Positions 8,393 through 17,461 of a stretch of 21,913 nucleotides of DNA are shown here, piece by piece. This stretch comes from JANMDR01 sp031376425 (GTDB lineage: Bacteria > Pseudomonadota > Gammaproteobacteria > Burkholderiales > Usitatibacteraceae). The stretch is from contig JANMDR010000240.1 of NCBI GenBank assembly GCA_031376425.1, forward strand, positions 1 through 21,913, read 5' to 3'. How positions within the stretch are numbered: position 1 is the first letter of the stretch; every line of letters begins with the position of its first letter. Below the pieces are notes generated by a model. It was not told where the DNA came from, did no database searches, and saw nothing but the letters and a program-made list of their open reading frames with translations. A program made the position numbers and the translations under genes.

Positions 8393-8755
8393 ATGAAAAC
8401 CTAAACATTGCGAGAAGTACAAAATAGTTTTGGCACTGTGTTCGAAGAAGCTAAACTTGAGCCGGTCACCGTCCCCCATTATGGCCGACCTAGTGTGATG
8501 ATTGTCCCTTTGGAGCTTGGTCAGGAAGCGGCTCGTTACCACAACGCGCGACATTTTGCGGCATTTCTTAACGCTATGCCTCCGGCTCATGCCGACGCGC
8601 CAAATTTGACGATGGAAGAGCTCAACGCCTTAAATAAGGATGATCAGAAAAATACGCCGCGTTTTTGTCCTACCTCACATTTAGCCGTACGGATTTCAAT
8701 ACGGTCGTTTACAATTGTATCTATTGGTAGGTTTGGCTTATTTTTAGGGGTGTAA
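8393..8755 (+). pseudogene. Phd/YefM-type antitoxin relic, stop at codon 4, no toxin
   Basis: An AAGGG ribosome-binding site at 8384-8388 precedes the ATG at 8393, but the frame reads Met-Lys-Thr-stop. Directly after the stop the same frame continues as TLREVQNSFGTVFEEAKLEPVTV, then HYGRPSVMIVPLEL: the conserved core of Phd/YefM antitoxins, which fold as a DNA-binding dimer and neutralise a partner toxin through their C-terminus. The best expectation is that codon 4 was once a sense codon. The reading frame also runs on past the usual antitoxin end (about NALNKDD) into unrelated residues up to 8755, and no toxin gene follows. Restart at the TTG at 8408 is conceivable and would give a 115-residue product lacking the first strand. 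I call it an orphan relic. Confidence 0.7.
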
Positions 8756-8756
8756 G

Positions 8757-9626
8757 GTGCATTTTTCCATTTTTCGGCATTTAAATTTTAATGCGATTGT
8801 TAGTGATCTGCCGTACTTGCAACAAGGTTTCGCTGCATGTATGGCGTGCACAATCATATCGCTAGGTTCACCAGCATTTGCGCAAGTTTCCGTTGTGCCT
8901 GCGTTGAATGATACCGGAATCAATAAGTGTTACAACGATGTTAGTGAAGCGCCGTGCGACACGGTTGCTAGCGATAGGGGGACGCATCCTCGCCAAGATG
9001 GGCGCTTCGGGCGTGACGCTAAGCCAGAATTGGCTGCATCCAGTGCAAGTGGAAAAGGCTTTGATTTCACGCGCGTTTGTAATAATGGTGACGACGCAGG
9101 AACTGGATCATGTCCTAGTGTTCCTTCACTTGGCAATGGTGCCAGCGATTGGGGTTGCACTAAAGATAACGTGACGCGGCGTATGTGGGAAATGAAAACC
9201 ACCGGCGCTAGTGACATTCGAAAAGCCACGCACACCTATACATGGTACTCAACAAACTCTGCTTCGAACGGTGGTAACAGCGGCGATGAAGGCAGCAGCA
9301 CTTGTGGAAGCACAATCGCGGGTAACCAGTGCAATACACAAGCGTATATTGCAGCGGTAAACGTCGCCGGTTTGTGTCGCGCTTCAAGCTGGCGCTTACC
9401 CAATAAAATTGAGCTACAAACGTTGCTAGATTTAGGTAAGGCCGGAATCACTGTTCCGGCGATCGACATGGCTAATTTTCCAAATACTCAAGCGGGTGGC
9501 TACTGGACAAGTGCTCCTAATGCTCAACGGGTCAATTTGGCGTGGGTGGTTTATTTTAATGATGGTTTGAACGGCGTCGCGGTTAAATCAAGCGGCGCAT
9601 TTGTGCGTTTGGTAAGCAATTTTTAG
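8757..9626 (+). CDS. Secreted DUF1566 (Lcl C-terminal) domain protein
   Basis: This 289-residue protein starts at a GTG preceded by AGGGG at good spacing. A signal peptide ends around ACTIISLGSPAFA-Q (residue 42/43), so the product is exported. The mature part is rich in Cys, Gly and Ser. The DUF1566 domain covers about 102-289: GFDFTRVCNNG, DNVTRRMWEMKT (normally DNVTGLMWEVKT), the CRASSWRLPNKIELQTLLD segment (207-225), GYWTSAP (248-254), AWVVYFNDG (262-270) and a closing VRLV. This domain is common in surface and secreted bacterial proteins; its biochemical role is not settled. A larger protein with the same domain follows 62 bases downstream on the same strand. Function beyond export cannot be stated. 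Confidence 0.82.
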   Translation: MHFSIFRHLNFNAIVSDLPYLQQGFAACMACTIISLGSPAFAQVSVVPALNDTGINKCYNDVSEAPCDTVASDRGTHPRQDGRFGRDAKPELAASSASGKGFDFTRVCNNGDDAGTGSCPSVPSLGNGASDWGCTKDNVTRRMWEMKTTGASDIRKATHTYTWYSTNSASNGGNSGDEGSSTCGSTIAGNQCNTQAYIAAVNVAGLCRASSWRLPNKIELQTLLDLGKAGITVPAIDMANFPNTQAGGYWTSAPNAQRVNLAWVVYFNDGLNGVAVKSSGAFVRLVSNF

Positions 9627-9688
9627 CGATGTTGATCTCGTTTCACGCGTCTTTCAACCAAACATTACTACACATTTTTTAGGTTTCT

Positions 9689-12178
9689 ATGAAGTCATTA
9701 TTTTCTTGGCCATGTCGCACTAGTCGCAATTGCGGCGCGTTGTTTAGCACCGCACGGCACGTATTATTATCCTTGGTTTGCTTGATCACGGTAGTGGGCT
9801 ACGCGACTGCGCAAGTGGTGGCTCAATCTTGCCCTGCAAGCATGCCAATCTCTCAGCCTTCAGCGGATTTTGATCTAAGTAAAAACGGTGGTGCAACGGT
9901 ATTTCATGCGCCAACAGGTTTGACATGGATGCGGTGCTCTGTAGGGCAAACTTGGAATGGCAGCGCTTGCACAGGTACCCCTGCACTTATAATTTGGAAA
10001 GACGCATTAGCCCGTAGTACGACCGAACTCCTATTTGGTGGCGGCTGGCGTTTACCAAATATAAACGAACTTAAGAGTATCGCTGACGATGCCTGCGTAG
10101 CGCCGAGCATCAACGCATCGGTGTTTCCTAAAACGGCGTTAGCAAACTACTGGTCATCCAGCAGCTTCGCAGGTGATGCTACACAAGCATGGACATCTTC
10201 GTTCGACACTGGGCTAGATGGTGTAGTACCAAAGCAAAGTAGTGCGTATGCCCGGTTAGTGAGGGGCGGCAAGTTTCTGACTAATTTTGATTTTTTTAAT
10301 AAGCAAGAAATTACTTTTGGCGCAACACCATCGCGCACTTTTGGAGATAGGCCTTTTAAGGTAAGTGCGACTGGTGGCGCATCCGGTAACCCCGTGGTAT
10401 TTAGCTCAGCAACGCCCTCCGTTTGCACTGCAGGTGATATCAATGGCGCGACGATAACAATCGTAGCGAGCGGTATTTGCAAAATTATAGCCAATCAAGC
10501 GAGCAGCGATGTATATCTTGCCGCACCGGCCGTTACCCAGTCAATATCAATTTTTGGTGCGCGGTTAGTTTTTGAGTCCCAAGCAAACGTTCCTTTAAGC
10601 ACCCCGATTATTTCCAATGCAGTCACCATAGTAGGGCTCGTTGGCACATTACCAATTGAGGTTTTTGAAGGCAGCTACTTGCTCGGTTGTACCTCAAACA
10701 ATGCCTCCTCCGGCGCGTTCGTGACAACACCCGGTACTGTTAAAAATGGCGACACTATTTGCTTGAAGCAGGTGAGTGGTGAGGTTCTTGGAAAGTTGAC
10801 GAGAGTAAGCATATCTATTATCGGTCCTGACGTAAGGGTTGACGGCAGTTTTGATGTGATCACAGGTGCATTACCTGCGAGCATAAATTTTGTGCCGGCA
10901 ACAAATGTACCCGCCAATGCTGATGTGATTTCAAACGCGATTGTACTGAGTGGGTTCACGGGTTCTGTTCCAATAAGCATAGTAGGCGGCAGTTATTTTG
11001 TGGGGTGCTCACCCGCTAATTATGCAGGACCGTTCACTGCAGCAGTTACCACTGTCAAGGCGGGAGATACCGTTTGCTTGAAAGTTACCAGCGGCGGGAG
11101 CGGTCAGGTGAAACTCGGCACACTTACTATAGGAAGCGCGGGCGCGGCCGTTACTGGCGTGTTTAGCGTAACGACAAAAACCGATGTCCCTCCGCTTGTG
11201 GATACGCCAGAACCTCAGGCAGTTGATCGCTACCGTATCAGCATTCCCAGTACGAGAGGCCATCTATATACAACAGATGCAAACGAATACGACACGTTAA
11301 TAAATAATGCACCCAATCTGTACATCGATGAAGGCGTAGATCACCGAGTGTACCCCAGCAGTTTTGTGAAGGCGGGTCAAGCAACTGTGCCGTTCTATCG
11401 CCTGTATAGCATCGCAGCCCAACAACATTTTTGGACCGCCGATGCTAACGAATACAATGTGCATCGAGCCAATTCTGCGGCCTATCGCGACGATGGAATA
11501 TCTTGCTATGTGTTCGCCAAAGCAGGTGTACCGGGTACCATTCCTTTATACCGAGTGGTACTCAATGGTACTGCTGGCACTGCTGTACATTTCTGGACAG
11601 CCGACGCCAACGAGTTTAACTCCCTCATTGCCAACGGGTGGTCGGCAGAAGGCGCACTGGGCAATCCGGTTGGTGTATCTGCGTATGTTTTGCCAAAAAT
11701 TCCAGAGGAGCCACCAGTAAAACGTTATCGTTTTAACGTGCCATCAACCAATGCCCATTTCTTCACCACGGATGAAAATGAATATCAAAAGTTGAAAAAT
11801 TTGCCATCTACCTATGTGGATGAAGGCGTTGCCCACCGCGTATACAAATCGCCCATTACTAAAGGCGGCCTGACCGCTGTGCCATATTACAGGGTCTATT
11901 TCAATAATCTTAGACAGCATTTCTGGACCATCGATGTTAATGAATATAACATTCTGCGCGCCGATAAAGTCAACACAGTTGACGAAGGAATAGACAGCTA
12001 TATTTTTCGGTCAGAAGGAGTCGTTACTACTATTCCCCTTTATCGTTTGGTGTTAACGGGTACAGCGATTCATCACTGGACTAGTGATAAAAATGAGTTT
12101 GACGTTTTAATTCAAAATGGATGGACTGCGGAAGGAACTCTTGGCCCCGGCGTAGCGGGATATGTGGTGCGCAAGTAA
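9689..12178 (+). CDS. Large secreted modular protein: DUF1566, Ig-like segments and DUF5648-like repeats
   Basis: This 829-residue protein has a signal peptide (hydrophobic 24-38, likely cleavage near ATAQ, 39-42). Domains in order: DUF1566 at about 60-193 (TGLTWMRC, GGWRLPNINELKSI, NYWSSSSF, AYARLVRGG); an Ig-like segment at about 206-288 starting ITFGATPSRTFGDRPF; two related segments of about 100 residues (294-392 and 398-496) sharing VISNA-like, GSY-GC and KAGDT-CLK motifs; then two C-terminal halves (about 514-670 and 680-829), each with three units built around H-(F/W/Y)-T-x-D-x-NE(Y/F), resembling the DUF5648 repeat family. Four NEY/NEF pairs with DEG and VY echoes are obvious by eye. 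It is probably a cell-surface or released adhesin or carbohydrate-interacting protein, but that is inference. No anchor motif is seen. Confidence 0.82.
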   Translation: MKSLFSWPCRTSRNCGALFSTARHVLLSLVCLITVVGYATAQVVAQSCPASMPISQPSADFDLSKNGGATVFHAPTGLTWMRCSVGQTWNGSACTGTPALIIWKDALARSTTELLFGGGWRLPNINELKSIADDACVAPSINASVFPKTALANYWSSSSFAGDATQAWTSSFDTGLDGVVPKQSSAYARLVRGGKFLTNFDFFNKQEITFGATPSRTFGDRPFKVSATGGASGNPVVFSSATPSVCTAGDINGATITIVASGICKIIANQASSDVYLAAPAVTQSISIFGARLVFESQANVPLSTPIISNAVTIVGLVGTLPIEVFEGSYLLGCTSNNASSGAFVTTPGTVKNGDTICLKQVSGEVLGKLTRVSISIIGPDVRVDGSFDVITGALPASINFVPATNVPANADVISNAIVLSGFTGSVPISIVGGSYFVGCSPANYAGPFTAAVTTVKAGDTVCLKVTSGGSGQVKLGTLTIGSAGAAVTGVFSVTTKTDVPPLVDTPEPQAVDRYRISIPSTRGHLYTTDANEYDTLINNAPNLYIDEGVDHRVYPSSFVKAGQATVPFYRLYSIAAQQHFWTADANEYNVHRANSAAYRDDGISCYVFAKAGVPGTIPLYRVVLNGTAGTAVHFWTADANEFNSLIANGWSAEGALGNPVGVSAYVLPKIPEEPPVKRYRFNVPSTNAHFFTTDENEYQKLKNLPSTYVDEGVAHRVYKSPITKGGLTAVPYYRVYFNNLRQHFWTIDVNEYNILRADKVNTVDEGIDSYIFRSEGVVTTIPLYRLVLTGTAIHHWTSDKNEFDVLIQNGWTAEGTLGPGVAGYVVRK
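11228..12175 (+). repeat. Duplicated C-terminal half-modules of the 829-residue protein
   Basis: Residues 514-670 (bases 11228-11698) and 680-829 (11726-12175) align as two copies of a three-unit module. Matching landmarks are YRISIPST/YRFNVPST, YTTDANEY/FTTDENEY, DEGVDHRVY/DEGVAHRVY, QQHFWTADANEYN/RQHFWTIDVNEYN and GWSAEGALG/GWTAEGTLG. The copies have diverged at the DNA level, so the duplication is not recent. Confidence 0.75.
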
Positions 12179-12256
12179 TTTGGGGTTTATGGAAATTCCT
12201 AGTTAAAACCAGTTGAATTGTGCAAGAGCGTGGTCAGCTATTAACCGATTAAAACC

Positions 12257-13639
12257 TTAAAACGTCAGCCCCGGCTTCAAGGCTGCCAATGCTGCTCTAA
12301 ACGTATCTTGAATTCGATCGAGCGCTATTTGCGTTTCAGCTTCAAAGCGTAGTACCACTACTGGTGTGGTGTTTGATGCTCGGGCTAATCCGAAGCCATC
12401 GGGAAACTCTACCCTTACGCCGTCTATGGTGATAATTTCATCTGCACCGGGAAACTTGGCTTCGGCTTGTAAGCGGGCGATGAGTGCGTGGGGTTCGCCT
12501 TCGGCCATTTTTATGTTTAGTTCTGGCGTGCAAATAGCGTTAGGTAACGCTTCCAAGGGCGCGTTAGCGTTAGCAAATTTTGAAATAATCTCTAACAATC
12601 TAGCGCCTGCGTAGAGGCCATCATCAAAGCCGAACCAGCGTTCTTTGAAGAACACATGGCCACTCATTTCGCCAGCTAGCGGGGCACCAGTTTCTTTCAT
12701 TTTGGCTTTAATTAGGCTGTGACCGGTTTTCCATAAAGTCGGTTTGCCACCGTGATCGCGAATCCATTTAAATAAATTGCGAGACGATTTAACGTCAAAA
12801 ATAATTTCGCCACCGGGCACGCGTGAGAGCACGTCTGCGGCAAATAGCATGAGCTGGCGGTCGGGGAAAATAATCTCACCAGACTTTGTGACAACGCCCA
12901 AGCGATCACCATCGCCGTCAAACGCTAATCCAACTTCGGCATCTGTTGTTTTTAGAGCGTGAATGACATCTTGCAGGTTTTTAGGCTGCGATGGGTCGGG
13001 GTGATGATTCGGAAAATTGCCGTCTACATCGCAAAACAGGGGTACCACTTCGCAGCCCATCCGCTCGTATAACTCGGGCGCGAAAGCTCCGGGGCTGCCG
13101 TTGCCACAATCAACGATAATCTTCATTTTGCGCGAAATTTTTACATCACCTAAAATGCGATTTAGGTAGGTTGGCGCAATATTACGGGATTCAAAAGTAC
13201 CTCTAGTGGCTGCTGGTGGCATTGCTTGCTCGGTGCGGCTGCGTAGGGTTTGAATAGCATCACCAGCTAGTGTTTGTGCGCCGATGACCATTTTTAGGCC
13301 ATTGTAGTCGGGGGGGTTGTGCGAACCCGTTACCATCACGCCGCAATGGGTAGCGTATTCAATGGCTGCAAAATACACCATTGGGGTTGCGACCACACCA
13401 ATGTCAATCACATTCGCACCGCCATCGCGCATCCCTTCGGCCAATGCGGTAAGCAGGCGGAGGCCTGAAAGACGGCCATCTCGGCCCACTACGATGGTAT
13501 GGCAGTTAGCCTCGATAGCAGTCCGCCCCAGCCAATAGCCGATGATGCGCGTGGCAGATTCGGTAAGCGATTTATCGACGATACCGCGAATGTCATAGGC
13601 TTTAAAAATTTCTGGCGCAATAGTGGTTGAGGTGCTCAT
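12257..13639 (-). CDS. algC: Phosphomannomutase/phosphoglucomutase
   Basis: This 460-residue alpha-D-phosphohexomutase interconverts mannose- or glucose-6-phosphate and the 1-phosphates, supplying sugar nucleotides for exopolysaccharide, lipopolysaccharide or glycogen synthesis in the cytoplasm. The catalytic phosphoserine is Ser106 in VTGSHNPPDYNGLK. The Mg-binding loop DGDGDR is at 241-246, and the sugar-specificity loop GEMSGH at 323-328 fits the bifunctional AlgC type. Length is close to Pseudomonas AlgC (about 463). The ATG lies two bases after the stop of the YheT-like gene, with GGAAAT upstream, so it is the last gene of the gsp operon. The gene symbol is by family likeness; manB or pgm would be other names. 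It converges on the 829-residue gene across 78 bases. Confidence 0.93.
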   Translation of the reverse strand: MSTSTTIAPEIFKAYDIRGIVDKSLTESATRIIGYWLGRTAIEANCHTIVVGRDGRLSGLRLLTALAEGMRDGGANVIDIGVVATPMVYFAAIEYATHCGVMVTGSHNPPDYNGLKMVIGAQTLAGDAIQTLRSRTEQAMPPAATRGTFESRNIAPTYLNRILGDVKISRKMKIIVDCGNGSPGAFAPELYERMGCEVVPLFCDVDGNFPNHHPDPSQPKNLQDVIHALKTTDAEVGLAFDGDGDRLGVVTKSGEIIFPDRQLMLFAADVLSRVPGGEIIFDVKSSRNLFKWIRDHGGKPTLWKTGHSLIKAKMKETGAPLAGEMSGHVFFKERWFGFDDGLYAGARLLEIISKFANANAPLEALPNAICTPELNIKMAEGEPHALIARLQAEAKFPGADEIITIDGVRVEFPDGFGLARASNTTPVVVLRFEAETQIALDRIQDTFRAALAALKPGLTF

Positions 13640-13641
13640 AA

Positions 13642-14658
13642 TTAATTTCCGTAGTCAAAAAAATGAAAGGCGCGAAGGGCCAGCCAGCTTTGATTGGCCT
13701 CGCGTTGTTTGGATAAAAAGCCAACATGACCGCCGCCTTCAGGAAACTCGCGCTGCACCATGCTAGATACTTCATCGGCACGGGGCAGGGCAACAGCGGG
13801 TAAAAATGGATCGTTCTTGGCATTCAAAAGTAATGTTGGTACTTCAATATGCTTCAATAGCGATTTTGCGGAGGCGCGTAGCCAGTAGTCTGTGGTGTCG
13901 CGATAGCCATGTAAAGGCGCAGTAACTACATTATCAAATTGTCCCAGAGTGTTGGAAGCCAGCATCGCATCTAAATTAAAACTATCAGGAAAGCGCGCGT
14001 GTTTGCGCTGTGCATTTGCCTTCATAGTTTTTAAAAAATTATAGGTATAGAGCTTGGAGAAGCCCAATTCTAAAGCGTTTCCTGCTGCTGTTAGATCAAC
14101 CGGTGCAGACACCGCCACTACTTTATCGGCAATACTTTTAGCCTGCGAAGTTTGCTCACCTAGCCATTTTAATGTGGCATTACCCCCTAGCGATACGGCG
14201 CAAACATAAAGCGGCTGGGTGGGCGCTTCAGCCCGTAGGCGACGCAATATCCAATCAATTTCGGTGCTGTCACCAGAGTGATACGCGCGCGGCAGGTTAT
14301 TGATTGTGCCGCCGCAGCCGCGAAAATGCGGCACCACACCGCGCCAACCGCGTGCCTCTGCCTGCGCCATTAAATAGCGTGCATAGCGGCTTTGCGAAGA
14401 GCCTTCAAGCCCATGAAACTGCACCACGAGGGGGGTATTTAGGGCGTTTATGGTCGATTGCACACGGTCGATATCGATAAAATCGCCGTCTGGTTTTCCG
14501 TGGGGCGTGGTTTCCCAGCGTTCCCGTGCGTAGCTAACTATAGGGCCGTGGTCAAATAATGCGGGGTATAAAGTTTGGGCATGCCCGCCAGGCAACCAAG
14601 CTGGTGCTTGGTAGTGCATCGGCATTCGAACTGTGGCCGGTGACGGAGCGGTAGCCAT
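13642..14658 (-). CDS. YheT-family alpha/beta-fold hydrolase
   Basis: This 338-residue soluble hydrolase has YheT-family landmarks: the N-terminal APAWLPGGHAQTLYP, the oxyanion region VVQFHGLEGSSQS, then PHFRGCGG, and the nucleophile elbow AVSLGGNA with Ser156 in the nucleophile position. The later LLLNAKNDPFLP and GGGHVGF supply the expected Asp and His of the triad. Family members are carboxylester-type hydrolases of uncertain natural substrate. I start it at the ATG at 14658, whose first base is the last base of the gspN stop (TAATG), with GGAAGG a few bases upstream. An in-frame ATG at 14676, lying inside gspN, would add six residues. It sits between gspN and the phosphomannomutase gene. 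Confidence 0.85.
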   Translation of the reverse strand: MATAPSPATVRMPMHYQAPAWLPGGHAQTLYPALFDHGPIVSYARERWETTPHGKPDGDFIDIDRVQSTINALNTPLVVQFHGLEGSSQSRYARYLMAQAEARGWRGVVPHFRGCGGTINNLPRAYHSGDSTEIDWILRRLRAEAPTQPLYVCAVSLGGNATLKWLGEQTSQAKSIADKVVAVSAPVDLTAAGNALELGFSKLYTYNFLKTMKANAQRKHARFPDSFNLDAMLASNTLGQFDNVVTAPLHGYRDTTDYWLRASAKSLLKHIEVPTLLLNAKNDPFLPAVALPRADEVSSMVQREFPEGGGHVGFLSKQREANQSWLALRAFHFFDYGN

Positions 14659-15473
14659 TAAAGCCTTCCATTCCAATTGAAAATGAGCTGATCGCCTTCC
14701 ATGCGGCCGATTTGTTCAAGCCAAGTTGTGGCATTGCCCATACGCGAAAGTAGCGCCTGCGGAAGCTTGGCGCGGCCACTAAATTTAATGGCATTATAAG
14801 GATTAGCCTTCTCCAAAACCCTTGCCCCTTGGCCCTCTGCAGCCAATGGCCCGCTCAATGTTTTTAGCATAAACGTACCTTCAGCACCACGGCCATCAAA
14901 CTCAATGCTATATTCATTGGCTGCAGAGCCAAGTAAAAAAAAGCTGTTGGCATTGCGCCAGTTTAATGTAGCACTACCAGCAATTTTAGCTGCCACCAGT
15001 GTGGGGCTGGGCGTGATGGCAATTTCAGCGGTGCTAAAAGCAAGCTGCCCTGTAAAGGCCGCAAAGCTTAAGTTTGGACTCAGCAAGGGCAATATAGCAG
15101 CGGCTGGCGCCTGTAGTTTGGCGTCGCGTATATGCAGGTTGCTCAACCCGCGACCAACAATTATTTCGCCTGAAATCTCGCTGGCTTTGCCGCTACTGCT
15201 ATTGATTTTAAGCGCATAGGCAAAAATACCTGAGGTTAATAAACTCGGTGCGAAGCGCCATGCTACTGGTGTTTTTGGCAAATACTGCAATTGCTTGCTT
15301 TCAAAAACGATAACAGCATCGCCATGCCAGATACTACCCTCTACATTTTCCAAGCGCGCGACACCAGTTAATTCTGTATTGATCGCGCTGCGAAATAAGC
15401 TAGCGGGGCAAGTTGCAATAGCGCCCATTAGTATCGCTGCCAGCACCAAAATAATCAATGATCTGCTTTTCAT
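14658..15473 (-). CDS. gspN: Type II secretion system protein GspN
   Basis: This 271-residue protein has one N-terminal transmembrane segment (about 6-22, SLIILVLAAILMGAIAT) and a periplasmic body rich in beta strands. The segments LENVEGSIWHGDA and VAWRFAPSLLTSG match GspN. GspN is an optional inner-membrane component of the T2SS found in some Proteobacteria; its exact role is not settled. The ATG shares four bases with the gspM stop (ATGA), and its own stop overlaps the next ATG. The downstream region of such proteins aligns with AsmA-like folds, which could explain the weak similarity. Position after gspM is the strongest support. Confidence 0.85.
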   Translation of the reverse strand: MKSRSLIILVLAAILMGAIATCPASLFRSAINTELTGVARLENVEGSIWHGDAVIVFESKQLQYLPKTPVAWRFAPSLLTSGIFAYALKINSSSGKASEISGEIIVGRGLSNLHIRDAKLQAPAAAILPLLSPNLSFAAFTGQLAFSTAEIAITPSPTLVAAKIAGSATLNWRNANSFFLLGSAANEYSIEFDGRGAEGTFMLKTLSGPLAAEGQGARVLEKANPYNAIKFSGRAKLPQALLSRMGNATTWLEQIGRMEGDQLIFNWNGRL

Positions 15474-16027
15474 TTATTTGCCGCTTGCAGTTGCGCTGTG
15501 ACAGATATAAGCCCTGTAGCGGTATCGCGTTTCAAACTGAAATCGCTAAGAGTGGCTCCTGTAGCGGCTTGTAGGGCTGTAGTATTGTCAATAAACTGGG
15601 CGACAGTAGTGCCGGATTGGCTTAATTGCAAACTCGTTTCGCTGGTTTTAGTCACCACTGCCGTGCTACCAAATTGCGCTGTTACTGCAGCGATGCCAAA
15701 GGCTAGTTTGGGTCGTAGGGTGGGTGGAGCTATTGCCGCAGAGTTAGGTACGCCAGCAGTAGCCAAAGCGCCTGACTTACTTAAATTTTCAATTTCTATC
15801 GCTTGAGCTTGCATCAGCGTATATTCGCGTTCTAACTGCGGTAAGCGTTGTTGGGCTGCTAAACGGCTGGCATTAAGTGGCGCAATCAGTTTAAAGAAAA
15901 CTAGCAGCCCAAACACTAAAACTGCAAGCGCATAAAGGCTAAATTGCTGCACTGGCGTGAACGCGTTAAAGCGCTGGAGAAGACCGTTAAATAGCGGTTT
16001 ATCGCGGAGAATAGTCGCTAATTTCAC
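15470..16027 (-). CDS. gspM: Type II secretion system protein GspM
   Basis: This 185-residue protein has the GspM layout: a short cytoplasmic N-terminus, one transmembrane helix (about 29-48, FSLYALAVLVFGLLVFFKLI), then a coiled segment (ARLAAQQRLPQLEREYTLMQAQ-like, about 54-78) and a periplasmic ferredoxin-like domain. The motif pattern before the helix (RFNAFTPVQQ) resembles the R-x-x-x-L-S-P-R-E-Q found in GspM. GspM binds GspL in the inner-membrane assembly platform. It overlaps gspL and gspN by four bases each (ATGA), indicating translational coupling. GspM sequences are poorly conserved, so the position matters as much as the motif. Confidence 0.88.
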   Translation of the reverse strand: MKLATILRDKPLFNGLLQRFNAFTPVQQFSLYALAVLVFGLLVFFKLIAPLNASRLAAQQRLPQLEREYTLMQAQAIEIENLSKSGALATAGVPNSAAIAPPTLRPKLAFGIAAVTAQFGSTAVVTKTSETSLQLSQSGTTVAQFIDNTTALQAATGATLSDFSLKRDTATGLISVTAQLQAANK

Positions 16028-17415
16028 GGTGTGCTACCTTGTTGTGCGACACTATTTTTAATCGGAAGCGTCAGCATTATTTTCTGTGCATTGCCATCAC
16101 TGGCGGCGGTAATCGTTAACGTCGCGTCAGGCCGCATAGTCGTTGCCCGACTGCGAACGGCATTGGCTGATTCTGCCGTTGTTACCGTGGCATCTATTTT
16201 TATATTTTTATCGGTGCCAGAGACACTTTTTACCTGCGCTTTACCGGTTTGGGTATCCAAGATGGCTGCTGCATCCACAAGCGCCAACGCGAACGGTGGG
16301 ACAGCGCTGACGGTTGCAGCGCCCTTAAGCGTGTTTAAGCTGCGCTGCATTTGTAAGGCTGGATCAACAATGGCTTTGGCATCGGGAAATACTTTTTGAA
16401 AAAGTTGCACCATCTGTGATTGCACTGCATCGCGAGCATTTGTTAACCGCCAGTTATCCCACGCAAGATGGCCAATATGCACAATGATTGCTGCGGCTGC
16501 CAACAAAATAGCGGGTTTGAATAAACGTGTTTGCCCGCTCAGTTGCGATGCGGGGGCATGGGCACCGGTTAATAGTTGTGGTAGCGCCGGTTTCCGATTT
16601 TCAATTTGCGCAACCACCACCATTTGCGCCAAAAGCTGAAGATTTAATACGCCGCCATCAGTTAAAGTTTGGTTGGTGGCCGTGGCCCACTGCGCTAAGT
16701 CTAGCGCACCATTAGCACCATTTAACGCATCAGCTATGCTAAATACCGCTGTTGATTCGCTCGCAGCACCGCGCTGCTGGGCAAACTCTTGTAGTGCCAG
16801 CACCAACGCAAATGGGGGGTTGTTAGCAGTGGCACCTTCAAAGCTGAGGGCATAGCCATCATCTCTTACCGCAAAACCAGTACCTTCTTGTAAATTTACG
16901 CCGATTCTTGGTGCGGTATTTTTAGTGCTATTTGTAGTGTCAATAAGCCGCAGCGCCTGCGGTAAATCAATCACTTTTTGCGCACTTAAATTGCAAGCGG
17001 CGAGTGTTGCCAACATAGCGCTAAACCAGCGGGTATCTATTGCAGCTACGATGGAATAACCCGCTTGATAGCTTGATTTACCCACAATTACCGCATGTAT
17101 AGCCGCAGGGTCGGCGCTGAGCTTATCTTCAATTGCATAGCGCAACAGTGCATTGCGTTTGCTTGCGGATACATTGGGCAGCCGTGTCTCAACAAAAACT
17201 ACCCGTCCTGCCTCTAGGCACACGGTGATGCTGTCAACAGCCACATCACCAAGGCTGGCGCGTAAGGTACTCACTGGCGCTTGGCCATGCATTGCAACGC
17301 CAGACGGTGGCGGCTTGCTGCCTATTCTGCTTGCTGGAGCTACCAGCACCCAATTACAAAGCGTATGTGCGCTAAAGGGTTCGGCAGCAGCGGGGATAAA
17401 AATAACGAGGTTCAA
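16024..17415 (-). CDS. gspL: Type II secretion system protein GspL
   Basis: This 463-residue protein has the GspL plan: a cytoplasmic actin-like N-terminal domain (about 1-290), one transmembrane helix (about 301-318, PAILLAAAAIIVHIGHLA) and a periplasmic domain. The segment LPNVSASKRNALLRYAIEDKL (split around 79-99) is the typical GspL motif preceding the ATPase-binding region. GspL docks the GspE ATPase to the inner membrane and binds GspM. The frame is open upstream, but no ATG is available; the first acceptable start is the TTG at 17415, giving MNLVIFIP, and no good Shine-Dalgarno is seen. A start further upstream cannot be excluded. It overlaps gspM by four bases and is 64 bases downstream of gspK. 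Confidence 0.9.
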   Translation of the reverse strand: MNLVIFIPAAAEPFSAHTLCNWVLVAPASRIGSKPPPSGVAMHGQAPVSTLRASLGDVAVDSITVCLEAGRVVFVETRLPNVSASKRNALLRYAIEDKLSADPAAIHAVIVGKSSYQAGYSIVAAIDTRWFSAMLATLAACNLSAQKVIDLPQALRLIDTTNSTKNTAPRIGVNLQEGTGFAVRDDGYALSFEGATANNPPFALVLALQEFAQQRGAASESTAVFSIADALNGANGALDLAQWATATNQTLTDGGVLNLQLLAQMVVVAQIENRKPALPQLLTGAHAPASQLSGQTRLFKPAILLAAAAIIVHIGHLAWDNWRLTNARDAVQSQMVQLFQKVFPDAKAIVDPALQMQRSLNTLKGAATVSAVPPFALALVDAAAILDTQTGKAQVKSVSGTDKNIKIDATVTTAESANAVRSRATTMRPDATLTITAASDGNAQKIMLTLPIKNSVAQQGSTP

Positions 17416-17461
17416 ATGGTGGCTACGTAAAATGGATAAAAAATAACTGAAACCTAAAGGT

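Noticed and set aside
8641..8755. Toxin gene remnant after the antitoxin relic
   Set aside because: None of the three plus-strand frames shows a recognisable toxin motif.
12179..12256. Bidirectional terminator in the convergent gap
   Set aside because: Only short, unstable stems are visible and no T-run on either strand.
16031..16399. A 122-codon open frame opposite gspL
   Set aside because: Antisense shadow; hydrophobic appearance comes from the Ala/Gly-rich gspL codons.
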